Shown here: positions 24,315 through 32,723 of the stretch, piece by piece
Position numbering within the stretch: position 1 is the first letter of the stretch
Layout: each line of letters starts with the position of its first letter
From: Chloroflexota bacterium
GTDB lineage: Bacteria > Chloroflexota > Anaerolineae > Anaerolineales > Villigracilaceae
Assembly (NCBI GenBank): GCA_021787595.1
Contig: JAJYLQ010000010.1
Location: forward strand, 62,001-126,000
Direction: 5' to 3'
DNA: 64,000 nt
Notes under the pieces: generated by a model
The model's input: only the letters and a program-made list of their open reading frames with translations
Told to the model about the DNA's origin: nothing
The model's database searches: none
Position numbers and translations under genes: made by a program

Positions 24315-26729
24315 ATGCATACACATATTCAGCCCATCGCGAAAGTCTCACCTAAACCCGCTCTCATATCAACATGGAGTGGCGTCTTACAACGTTGCAC
24401 TGCAACGATGGAATGTGAGGACTGCCGCAAGAAGCGACTTGGGGTTGTTCAGCGATTCGCGGCTGGCACAAAATCATCAGGGGTGGCTCCAATGATCGTA
24501 CAAGGTGTGTTGAATTCACCAGGCCGACCATTGAGCGCGGCAACACGCGCTTTCATGGAACCACGCTTCGGTCACGACTTTAGCCGGGTGCGCGTACACG
24601 ATGACGAACAGGCGGCGAAGTCCGCACAGGCAGTCAACGCCTTGGCTTATACCGTCGGACAAGATGTGGTCTTTGGTCCCGGTCAGTATGCTCCGCATAC
24701 GCACAATGGGCAGAGACTCATCGCGCATGAACTGACGCATACAATCCAACAGACTGCGAACGGATCCAATTCATTTAATGCTTCGCAATTGGCCATTGGT
24801 GATGCTTCCAGTCCGGAAGAGCAAGAAAGCGAGTCAACAGCCAATGCGGTCATGAACTCACCATGGTCCCAACCATTGCCCGCCATAAATGTTGCCGCTT
24901 CTGCGGGAGTTTCGCGGGCGCTACAAAGAAAAGTCAGCCCGGAGTTGCCTAATATCAAACAATTATTGAAGAAGGAGGATGTCGCGCAGAAGGATACACA
25001 TCAGATATTGGGCATCTTCAAGGGATTGTCCGATCAGGATTTGCAGGACACCGTCAGGGCTCTGGACTTGGAGGATCACAATTACATTGAACATTTCCTG
25101 ACCCATATCAGCAACAGCGACAAGATCAATGAACTCGATGCTTTGCGCCGCGTCAAGAACGCGCGTGTATGGAGGGTCGAACAGACGATTACAGATCCCG
25201 CGACGAAAACCAAAACCACGCTAACCACCGAAGTCACAGGTTCATGTTCGCCAGACCAATTCCGAAAAATATATCAGGCAGCTGTGACCGGCTTGGGATG
25301 GCTCAACACCACGATCAGCCGGATGGATGCATATATCAAGTCTCCTGCGGATTCGAAAAACGCCGATGTAGCCGGCGCGCTCGACCTGCATTTCCACAGC
25401 AAGGCAGATGATGTGGTCAATCATATTCGTTCGCGCCTCGATCACATTCGCAAGGATATGAGTAGTCTTAAAACACTGCAAATCGAATGTCATGGTTCAT
25501 GGGATAAAGGCTGCGACGATGCAGGCGCATATGTGCCCGGCAACAATGCTGAGATGATCGTCTTTTGCTATCAATACTTCAATAACGACGCAGTTTGGCA
25601 GGCTGAAGCGGTCGTCCACGAAATGGCGCACACGCAGGTGGGAGGTGCTCATATCACCGATCGAGCCTATCAGTCCGATCGCTTGCTAGTCATGCTTTCC
25701 ACCGCCGACGCGTTGACCAACGCCGAATCGTACGGATTATTCATCCAGCAATTGGGAAGTGGAAAGGTGGTCAAGTCCACTGCTCCAAAAGATACGCAGG
25801 AGGATTGCCCCAAAGACTGGTGGGATTTGATCCAAAAAGCAGTGGCAGTGGCGCAACGTTGGAATCGCAACCTGCAAGTCACTCTCGACGATACGAATCC
25901 GAGCGTCATCAAGTCGTCATCCACAACCGCCACTTATCTTGGCGGCACAACACAGGGGGATGTTGACAAAGCCAAGAAGGGCGTTGACAACGTAGCCAAT
26001 AAGCTCAAGTCGTCCATTGGCTTTGAGTGCGAACCCGGTGGTGGCGGACGTTGCGACAAGTACGCGACCTACTGGTACTTCACGGGTCACTTCCACATCT
26101 GTCCCTCCTGGAAAAATCAGGGATCAGAAGATGCACGCGTCGAATCGCTCCTCGCCGGGCTTTACGGTTATATCGGCGACGTTGACGATGAAACGCGGCG
26201 GAGTAATTACGCTAAGTTAGCCAAAGAAAATAACGCTGGCTGGGAATCCACTACCCTCGCGAAGGTCATGGGCAGCAAGGCATGGACACCTGATGAAATC
26301 AGCATCGATGTTGCCCAGGAAGTCCCGAGGCTTGCGAAATATATTTACTCGGAAAGTGGCAAAGTACATGAACGTATCTCAAACGATCTGCCGATTTATC
26401 AATCCCCATCAGCCGGGGCCACATCGCTTCCCTACAGAGTGGAGCCGGACTTTCTCGTGGAGGATTCGAATCGAAGACCCACGCCATTCACGCCGCCAAT
26501 GGTGAGTGCAGAACTCGAATTCATTGCCCCTGCAAACGGTTTCAAGAAGAGCTATGGCGATGCTCGTCCTGTTTATACCACAAGCAATATCCTGCAAACA
26601 AAGTTACCAGCTCCGTTCAATTTCACCTTCAACAATAATGGATCGTTTCATATGAAATTCCAATTGGATGATCCTGATACGAAGGTCACGCGTATCTATG
26701 ACGACACGATTCAGATCAAAGTAACGTAG
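24315..26729 (+). CDS. DUF4157 cargo-type protein with M35/LysMEP-like metallopeptidase domain
   Basis: This 804-residue protein starts with the same leader style as its neighbour (CTATMECEDCRKKR). The DUF4157 domain follows, with RVHDDEQAAKSAQAVNALAY and zinc motif HELTHTIQQ near residue 137. A second zinc site appears near 435: EAVVHEMAHTQVGGAHITD, then DALTNAESYGLFI. This arrangement (HExxH, a downstream Asp, then NAxSY) matches the lysine-specific/deuterolysin M35 group. The C-terminal 100 residues look like a beta-sandwich. It is the strongest toxin candidate in the locus. A GTG at 24291 is an alternative start with no better ribosome site. No immunity gene is obvious next to it. Confidence 0.85.
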   Translation: MHTHIQPIAKVSPKPALISTWSGVLQRCTATMECEDCRKKRLGVVQRFAAGTKSSGVAPMIVQGVLNSPGRPLSAATRAFMEPRFGHDFSRVRVHDDEQAAKSAQAVNALAYTVGQDVVFGPGQYAPHTHNGQRLIAHELTHTIQQTANGSNSFNASQLAIGDASSPEEQESESTANAVMNSPWSQPLPAINVAASAGVSRALQRKVSPELPNIKQLLKKEDVAQKDTHQILGIFKGLSDQDLQDTVRALDLEDHNYIEHFLTHISNSDKINELDALRRVKNARVWRVEQTITDPATKTKTTLTTEVTGSCSPDQFRKIYQAAVTGLGWLNTTISRMDAYIKSPADSKNADVAGALDLHFHSKADDVVNHIRSRLDHIRKDMSSLKTLQIECHGSWDKGCDDAGAYVPGNNAEMIVFCYQYFNNDAVWQAEAVVHEMAHTQVGGAHITDRAYQSDRLLVMLSTADALTNAESYGLFIQQLGSGKVVKSTAPKDTQEDCPKDWWDLIQKAVAVAQRWNRNLQVTLDDTNPSVIKSSSTTATYLGGTTQGDVDKAKKGVDNVANKLKSSIGFECEPGGGGRCDKYATYWYFTGHFHICPSWKNQGSEDARVESLLAGLYGYIGDVDDETRRSNYAKLAKENNAGWESTTLAKVMGSKAWTPDEISIDVAQEVPRLAKYIYSESGKVHERISNDLPIYQSPSAGATSLPYRVEPDFLVEDSNRRPTPFTPPMVSAELEFIAPANGFKKSYGDARPVYTTSNILQTKLPAPFNFTFNNNGSFHMKFQLDDPDTKVTRIYDDTIQIKVT

Positions 26730-26776
26730 GCTTAAGCAATTTGATTTCTGTTAGCGGTTGTGACTAGAAAGGTTTT

Positions 26777-27436
26777 ATGTCGACATTTCCCGGCTCCCCT
26801 CGCGTTCTCAAAGGTGGCATCGTGCTGATCGATCCCGATGCCTGGACGATTCAACGCATCATCGTTTTGCAATATAACCCGGATACGTTGACTCGAACGC
26901 TTCAACCCAAAACCGTGCCGACCGCGTCGGAGGGCGGTGACCGGACCGAAGTGGTGAGGTTGAAGGGACCGCCCGTCGAAACGATCAAACTGGAGGCGGA
27001 GATTGATGCAACGGATCAGCTTGAGATTGCCGATTCGACTGCCACGCAAGTGGGACTTCATCCACAGTTGGCTACATTGGAGTTGATCGTTTATCCAACC
27101 AGCGCACAATTGCAAGCCAATAATTCCATGGAGCAATCGGGCACATTGGAGATCGCGCCGATGCAAGCGCCCCTTCCACTTTTTATTTGGAGCAAGAATC
27201 GCATCCTGCCGGTGCGCCTGACAGAATTCAGCATCACCGAGGAGGCTTTCGACACCGCGTTGAACCCCATTCGGGCAAAAGTCAGTTTGGGAATGCGCGT
27301 TCTAAATGTAGACGATTTAGGCTTCGATCAAAAAGGCGGCAGCCTCTTTATGATCTACCAACAACAAAAGGAAGTGCTGGCCTCAATGAGTCAAGGCGGC
27401 ACATTATCGAACTTGGGAATTGGAGGCATTCCATGA
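26777..27436 (+). CDS. Baseplate adaptor/tube-proximal protein (Afp7-like N-terminal part)
   Basis: The 219-residue protein has the pattern of the eCIS tube-adaptor family: GGIVLIDPDAWTIQRIIVLQ, then YNPDTLTRTLQ, ETIKLEAEIDATDQLE, LPLFIWSKNRILPVRLTEFS and SLGMRVLNVDD. In AFP this part is fused to a LysM domain in Afp7. Here the LysM-like portion is a separate overlapping gene. It probably joins the spike to the tube, as gp48/gp54-like proteins do. It starts 48 bases after the second cargo gene. Confidence 0.77.
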   Translation: MSTFPGSPRVLKGGIVLIDPDAWTIQRIIVLQYNPDTLTRTLQPKTVPTASEGGDRTEVVRLKGPPVETIKLEAEIDATDQLEIADSTATQVGLHPQLATLELIVYPTSAQLQANNSMEQSGTLEIAPMQAPLPLFIWSKNRILPVRLTEFSITEEAFDTALNPIRAKVSLGMRVLNVDDLGFDQKGGSLFMIYQQQKEVLASMSQGGTLSNLGIGGIP

Positions 27437-27795
27437 GCAATCCGATTCAAAGCTTATTAGGTCTCGGTGTAGTCAAGTCGAATCCGTTTCCGCCTAACAG
27501 CCGTTATAGCAATATTCAAACAGCTACACTGACAACTCTTAACGGTCAGGTAATTGTTTATCTGCGCCGACGCTGGGTTCCATCTCCTAATCAGTTTGCT
27601 TTGCTTCAAGAATACACAGTCACTCAAGGTGACCGTCTTGATAATCTTGCCGCGCGTTTGATCGGTGACCCCGAATTATTCTGGCAATTGTGCGACTCGA
27701 ATGGCGCCATGCAGCCAGAAGAATTGACTGAAACGATCGGACGCAAATTACGCATTACGTTGCCACAAGGGATTCCGGGAGGCCAGGGTGATTAA
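27433..27795 (+). CDS. LysM-like/gp53-like baseplate protein
   Basis: The ATG at 27433 overlaps the previous stop (ATGA) and gives 120 residues. The central part, QEYTVTQGDRLDNLAARLIG followed by DPELFWQLCDSN and ending RKLRITLP, is a LysM-type fold used in phage gp53 and Afp7 to hold the central baseplate hub. Here it corresponds to the C-terminal half of Afp7, split into its own gene. Longer upstream starts would run through the previous gene and are rejected. Confidence 0.77.
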   Translation: MSNPIQSLLGLGVVKSNPFPPNSRYSNIQTATLTTLNGQVIVYLRRRWVPSPNQFALLQEYTVTQGDRLDNLAARLIGDPELFWQLCDSNGAMQPEELTETIGRKLRITLPQGIPGGQGD

Positions 27796-28918
27796 AGGAA
27801 TCAATCTCACCTTGATGATTGGGCCCGGTGTGCCGGTTCCCGTTCCACAGGAGGCGTTGGACGCGCTGACCAATGTAGAGATCACCGTTGCCTCCGGCCG
27901 CGCCAGCGGATTCCAATTGTCCTTTTCGATCAGCACTCATTCACCGATTCAAACTTTATTGTTGCTGGCTGGCGGCGGAAGCCTGCCTCCGCTCATGCGC
28001 GTCATTCTGATCGCAACGATCAACGGAACTCCCAATGTGTTGATGGATGGCGTCATAACCAACGTTGAGGTTGCGCCGGGTATTGATAAAGGGCACACCA
28101 CATTGACCATCACGGGAGAAGATTTGACCGCCGTGATGAACTGGATTGATTTCAGCGGCTTTCCTTTCCCGGCCATGCCGGCAGAACTGCGCGTTCTGAC
28201 GATCCTTTCCAAATATGCATTTCTCGGCATCATCCCAATGGTCATCCCATCCATCTTGATTGATGTGCCAATCCCTATCCAGGAGATTCCACGCCAACAG
28301 GGTAAAGACCTTGAGTACATCAAGTCGCTGGCTGATCGCGTTGGGTATGTTTTCTATCTTGACCCCGGCCCATTGCCCGGCACCAATACGGCGTATTGGG
28401 GACCAGAAATAAAAGTTGGCATGCCTCAGCCTGCGCTCAACACAAACATGGATGCTTTTACAAATGTAGAGTCGCTGACCTTCAGTCTCGATGCAGAAAA
28501 AAAGCGATTGCCCGTTCTGATGATTCAGGAACCGATTTCCAAGGCGCCGATTCCGATTCCGGTTCCGGATGTCACTCCGCTCAATCCGCCCCTCGGCCTG
28601 ATTCCGCCAATTCCAAAACACATTGACTTCATCTCTGAAACCGCCAATCTCAACCCGATCCAAGCTGCGGTGATTGGCTTGACGAAGGCGGCTCAATCTT
28701 CCGACGCGGTCTTCGGCTCAGGTTCGCTGGATGTGTTGCGTTATGGACAGATTTTGAAAGCGCGCCAATTGGTGGGCGTGCGCGGCGCGGGGATGGCTTT
28801 CGATGGCCTTTATTATGTCACGGAAGTCAAGCACAAAATCAAACGCGGTGAATATAAACAGGACTTCAAGCTGGCTCGCAATGGTCTGGTTTCAACTTTG
28901 CAATCTGTTCCGACTTAA
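27788..28918 (+). CDS. Spike hub protein, gp27/gpD-like (Afp8 N-terminal part)
   Basis: The 376-residue protein starts at a GTG overlapping the previous gene, with GGGAGG upstream. It carries the late-control-D/VgrG N-terminal fold: FQLSFSIS, MDGVITNVEVAPG, LTITGEDLTAVM and an end with YYVTEVKHKIKRGEYKQDFK. Three copies would form the hub that joins tube and spike. The OB-fold needle lies in the next gene, so the VgrG/Afp8 protein is split in two here, as in many non-AFP systems. Confidence 0.87.
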   Translation: MIKGINLTLMIGPGVPVPVPQEALDALTNVEITVASGRASGFQLSFSISTHSPIQTLLLLAGGGSLPPLMRVILIATINGTPNVLMDGVITNVEVAPGIDKGHTTLTITGEDLTAVMNWIDFSGFPFPAMPAELRVLTILSKYAFLGIIPMVIPSILIDVPIPIQEIPRQQGKDLEYIKSLADRVGYVFYLDPGPLPGTNTAYWGPEIKVGMPQPALNTNMDAFTNVESLTFSLDAEKKRLPVLMIQEPISKAPIPIPVPDVTPLNPPLGLIPPIPKHIDFISETANLNPIQAAVIGLTKAAQSSDAVFGSGSLDVLRYGQILKARQLVGVRGAGMAFDGLYYVTEVKHKIKRGEYKQDFKLARNGLVSTLQSVPT

Positions 28919-28930
28919 TTGGAGACACTC

Positions 28931-29482
28931 ATGAATACAAACGCTCAACCTAACCTTGCTGTGGAGACCCAGATCGCAAGGCGCTATTATGGAAAATATC
29001 GCGGCACCGTAATCAACAATATTGACCCAATGCAAATGGGGCGTATTCAAGCCATGGTGCCAGATGTTTCCAGCGCGATTCCCACCAGCTGGGCAATGCC
29101 CTGCGTGCCGGTAGGCGGAATCCAAATGGGCATGTATGTTGTCCCGCCAATCGGCGCTGGAGTGTGGATGGAGTTCGAACACGGTGATCCCGATTTTCCA
29201 ATCTGGACTGGTTCCTTCTGGGGCAGTGCCGCAGAGGTGCCGGTACTCGCTTTAGCCGGCAATCCCGCCAGTCCGAGTATCGTTTTGCAAACCACTGGGC
29301 AGAACACACTTTCCATCAGTGATATGCCCGGGCCGACTGGTGGCTTCCTGCTCAAGTCAACTACCGGAGCGATGCTTATGATCAACGAACTTGGCATCAC
29401 CATAAGCAATGGACAAGGCGCCATCATCACCATGATGGGTCCAACAGTAGATATCAACGCAGGTGCGTTGACAATTGTGTGA
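28931..29482 (+). CDS. Spike protein with gp5-like OB fold (Afp8 C-terminal part, gpV-like)
   Basis: I chose the ATG at 28931, with GGAG upstream, giving 183 residues. The OB-fold signature YYGKYRGTVINNIDPMQMGR, then IQAMVPDVS and PPIGAGVWMEFEHGDPDFP, is that of phage baseplate assembly protein V and gp5. The C-terminal 60 residues (GGFLLKSTTGAMLMINELGI and following) form the beginning of a triple-stranded beta-helix needle. It pierces the target membrane at the tip of the tube. It is short, so the needle is small or is completed by the PAAR-like protein next to it. Confidence 0.87.
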   Translation: MNTNAQPNLAVETQIARRYYGKYRGTVINNIDPMQMGRIQAMVPDVSSAIPTSWAMPCVPVGGIQMGMYVVPPIGAGVWMEFEHGDPDFPIWTGSFWGSAAEVPVLALAGNPASPSIVLQTTGQNTLSISDMPGPTGGFLLKSTTGAMLMINELGITISNGQGAIITMMGPTVDINAGALTIV

Positions 29483-29488
29483 CTCAAT

Positions 29489-29809
29489 ATGCCTGGTCCA
29501 TTACTAACGACTGGTTCTGTGATCACATGTGCCCATGCTGGAATGGCGCAAGCCACCGCGCCCAATCCGCGCGTGATGGCAGTTGGAATGCCCATTGTGA
29601 CCATGACCGCGCCTCATGCAATCGCCGGATGTGTCTTCAATATTTCCGGCGCGCCCAGCCCATGTGTTACTGCTACTTGGATTGTGGGTGCGGTGCGCGT
29701 GATGGCAAGTGGAATGCCAGTGTTGATTCAAACCAGTCAGGCTGTTTGTGCCCCAAACGGTACACCTGTGATCATTTCGGTCACCCAGCCGCGCGTGATT
29801 GGCACATGA
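29489..29809 (+). CDS. PAAR-like spike-tip protein (Afp10-like)
   Basis: The 106-residue protein has the PAAR layout of a conical tip: PGPLLTTGSVITCAHAGMAQ, then MPIVTMTAPHAIAGC and VIISVTQPRVIGT. Cys and His residues in two clusters are suited to bind the tip metal. PAAR proteins sharpen the spike and can carry effectors at the C-terminus; here there is no extension. It follows the spike gene by six bases. Confidence 0.8.
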   Translation: MPGPLLTTGSVITCAHAGMAQATAPNPRVMAVGMPIVTMTAPHAIAGCVFNISGAPSPCVTATWIVGAVRVMASGMPVLIQTSQAVCAPNGTPVIISVTQPRVIGT

Positions 29810-29816
29810 GGTATAG

Positions 29817-30173
29817 ATGAACATTGATTTCCCTTATCGCATGGATCATCGCGGCCGCACGGCTTCGACAACTTACGAAGATCATATCCGCGACATGGTG
29901 GAGGAAGTGTTGTTCACTGCACCGGGTGAGCGCGTCAATCGCCCGACCTTCGGTTGCGGATTGTTGCAACTTGTTTTTGCACCGAATAGCACGGAACTGG
30001 CCGCCGCCAAGCAATATATTGTTCAAGGTTCATTACAACAATGGCTTGGAGACTTAATTCAAGTGAACTCGGTGACCATCGAAAGCCAGGATTCAACATT
30101 GCGCGTCAATGTAGTTTATACCTTACGCCGCACACAGCAACAGCAAACAGCGCAATTCGAGAGACAGGTCTAG
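29817..30173 (+). CDS. gp25-like baseplate protein (Afp9-like)
   Basis: The 118-residue protein has the T4 gp25/lysozyme-like fold signature: DHRGRTASTTYEDHIRDMVE, then EVLFTAPGERVNRPTFGCGL with the conserved EPR-like turn (here GERVNRP), followed by LVFAPNSTEL. It nucleates sheath assembly at the baseplate and keeps it in the extended state. The length is typical. Confidence 0.92.
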   Translation: MNIDFPYRMDHRGRTASTTYEDHIRDMVEEVLFTAPGERVNRPTFGCGLLQLVFAPNSTELAAAKQYIVQGSLQQWLGDLIQVNSVTIESQDSTLRVNVVYTLRRTQQQQTAQFERQV

Positions 30174-30176
30174 TTT

Positions 30177-32723
30177 ATGGGTACTCAATATCGTTGTTCA
30201 AATGAAAACCGCCGCGATGCCGTCCGCTCCATAATGGACAATGGAGGCAATCCCATTCTCAACGGCATTGATTATCTCGAAGTTGTCTCCGCTGATGAGA
30301 AAACACTCGAAGTTCATTTCATCCATAATCTACCCGGTCAAACGAATGGCGTTCCATCAACTCCATCATTGACCGAACGCAATTTCGTAATAGAAGGCGG
30401 CGTGCGGATAACAGGCATCAAGGTCAAGACATTGAGCGTAACAAACGATGTTGCCACCGTCCAAGTTGATAAAGCCGGAGATTATTCAACTTACATTCTG
30501 CGTTTGGTTGTAAGTGAGGAAAGCAGTGATCCGCCATCGGGCTTTGATCCACAACTTTCTGCGGTCTCTTTCTCATTCAAGATCGATTGTCCGAGTGATT
30601 TCGATTGCAAGCCCGAAGATATATGTCCGCCGGAAAATTTACCCGCGCCGTTGATCGATTATCTTGCAAAAGATTACAGCAGCTTCCGGCGGTTGATGTT
30701 TGACCGAATTTCGACCACGATGCCAGATTGGCGGGAACGCAACCCCGCCGACATGCAGGTGGCGTTGGTGGAAGCAGTGGCTTACGTTGGCGACATGTTG
30801 AGCTATTACCAGGATGCAGTCGCGACCGAAGCATATCTGGGCACGGCACGCCAGCGCATCTCGATGCGACGGCATGCCCGTTTGCTGGATTATGCAATGC
30901 ACGATGGATGCAACGCGCGCGTCTGGGTCTATTTCAAAGTCAAACAAGGCAGCGCCGCGGATGGTTATGTAATCCCCGATGGAACTCCACTTTTGACGCG
31001 CGGACTACAGGAAGTCAGCACGATAGCTCCCGCGGACTATAACCAGATTCTCCAGCAGGAAGCTCCGATTGTTTTCGAGACGCTGAGCGATGCACTGAAC
31101 GATCCGCCGCATCAACTTACGCTTTGCAGTGCTCACAATGAAATCAAGTTCTATACGTGGGATGATACCGAGTGTTGTCTGCCGAGAGGTGCAACTCGTG
31201 CAACACTGAATAACGATCCGCAACTTTCTCTTCAAGTTGGCGATGTACTTATCTTCGAGGAAGTTGTCAGCCCGACCACAGGCTTGCCCGAAGATGCCGA
31301 CCCAACACATCGTTGTGCTGTGCGATTAATAAGTGTAATCACAGAAGACAGCAATCATCAGCCTTTGGTTGATCCATTGCATGGAACACCGATTGCTGAG
31401 ATCGCATGGGACGCGGTGGACGCATTGCCATTTCCATTATGTATCTCGGCTAAGATACAAACCGAAACAGGCCCGCAATTGATGCTCGACCTGAGCGTAG
31501 CCCGCGGCAATATTGTGCTGGCTGATCACGGTCAAACAATTACAAATGAACCCATCGGTGCAATTGGCATCGATGCGGCTGGCCGCTTGATTCAACCAAC
31601 TCTTCAAAACGGACCGGTGACTCAACAAGGCCATGCTCGCGATCGCCTCGATGAACCGGTGCGTGATCTCAACAATGAACCCGTTGCATTTGACCCCAAT
31701 GCTTCGGCAACGTCCGCGTTTAAGTGGGAGATGCGCGATACGCTGCCTGCGATTCAATTAATCGAAAATGGTGACACGACTCGTCCGTGGCTCCCGCGCC
31801 GCGACTTACTGGCAAGTCATCGCTTTGACCGTAACTTCGTGGTTGAAGTGGACAACAATGGGTTATCGCATTTGCGTTTCGGTGATGGCTTTCATGGCAT
31901 GATTCCCAAACCCGATTCTACATTTACAGCCACTTATCGAGTCGGCAATGGCACAGCGGGAAACATTGGCGCAGAAGCGATCAGCCGCGTGGTGTTGCCA
32001 GTTGCAGGCATCCAAACTGTGCGCAACCCGTTACCAGCTTCGGGCGGCGCGGAAGCTGAGTCGATCGAACAGGTTCGCATGTATGCGCCGCAAGCTTTTC
32101 GCACACAAGAACGCGCCGTTACCAGTGAAGATTATGCCGCGATGGCAGAGCGCCACCCCGAGGTCCGGAAAGCCGCGGCCACGCTGCGTTGGACTGGAAG
32201 TTGGTATACGGTCTTTGTCACAGTGGATCGCATCAGCGACCAACCCGTTGACGAATCATTCAAGACAGAAATGTTAAGGTTCCTTGAACGCTTCCGTCTG
32301 GCAGGTGAAGATCTCGAAGTGGACGCACCGCATTTCGTCCCGCTGGATATTGAGTTTAGCGTGTGCATAAAGCCGGGATACTATCGCAGCCAGGTCAAAC
32401 AGGATTTGCTCGATCTTTTCAGCAATCGTGATTTGCCCGATGGTCGGCGCGGTTTCTTCCATCCTGATAACTTCACCTTTAGACAGCCGGTTTATTTGAG
32501 TCAGATGATCGCGCTTGCCATGAACGTGCCGGGCGTGCAATGGATTGATGCTGAAGACGCGCCCGGTAAACCAAATCGTTTCCGACGTTGGGGAATGCCC
32601 GCGCAAGGCGAGTTCGATGCCGGATTAATTATGTTCGAGCGTTTGGAAATCGCGCGGTTGGATAATGATCCAAGCCTGCCCGAAAGCGGCAAGCTGGATT
32701 TCTTCATGGAAGGTGGATTGTGA
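30177..32723 (+). CDS. Baseplate wedge protein, gp6/J-like (Afp11-like)
   Basis: The 848-residue protein has LPAPLIDYLAKDYSSFRRLM, then MPDWRERNPADMQVALVEAV and YVGDMLSYYQDAVATEAYLG near residues 160-230, the standard start of the baseplate-J wedge domain. It continues with LRFGDGFHGMIPKPDSTFTA, a GAEAESIEQVRMYAPQAFRT segment and RAVTSEDYAAMAERH in the C-terminal half. Six copies ring the hub and respond to receptor binding. A domain of about 130 residues precedes the family core. It overlaps the next gene by four bases (GTGA). Confidence 0.92.
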   Translation: MGTQYRCSNENRRDAVRSIMDNGGNPILNGIDYLEVVSADEKTLEVHFIHNLPGQTNGVPSTPSLTERNFVIEGGVRITGIKVKTLSVTNDVATVQVDKAGDYSTYILRLVVSEESSDPPSGFDPQLSAVSFSFKIDCPSDFDCKPEDICPPENLPAPLIDYLAKDYSSFRRLMFDRISTTMPDWRERNPADMQVALVEAVAYVGDMLSYYQDAVATEAYLGTARQRISMRRHARLLDYAMHDGCNARVWVYFKVKQGSAADGYVIPDGTPLLTRGLQEVSTIAPADYNQILQQEAPIVFETLSDALNDPPHQLTLCSAHNEIKFYTWDDTECCLPRGATRATLNNDPQLSLQVGDVLIFEEVVSPTTGLPEDADPTHRCAVRLISVITEDSNHQPLVDPLHGTPIAEIAWDAVDALPFPLCISAKIQTETGPQLMLDLSVARGNIVLADHGQTITNEPIGAIGIDAAGRLIQPTLQNGPVTQQGHARDRLDEPVRDLNNEPVAFDPNASATSAFKWEMRDTLPAIQLIENGDTTRPWLPRRDLLASHRFDRNFVVEVDNNGLSHLRFGDGFHGMIPKPDSTFTATYRVGNGTAGNIGAEAISRVVLPVAGIQTVRNPLPASGGAEAESIEQVRMYAPQAFRTQERAVTSEDYAAMAERHPEVRKAAATLRWTGSWYTVFVTVDRISDQPVDESFKTEMLRFLERFRLAGEDLEVDAPHFVPLDIEFSVCIKPGYYRSQVKQDLLDLFSNRDLPDGRRGFFHPDNFTFRQPVYLSQMIALAMNVPGVQWIDAEDAPGKPNRFRRWGMPAQGEFDAGLIMFERLEIARLDNDPSLPESGKLDFFMEGGL

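Noticed and set aside
29504-29824. Minus-strand frame opposite the PAAR-like gene
   Set aside because: The plus-strand protein has clear PAAR features and fits the operon spacing; the mirror frame has no start signal.
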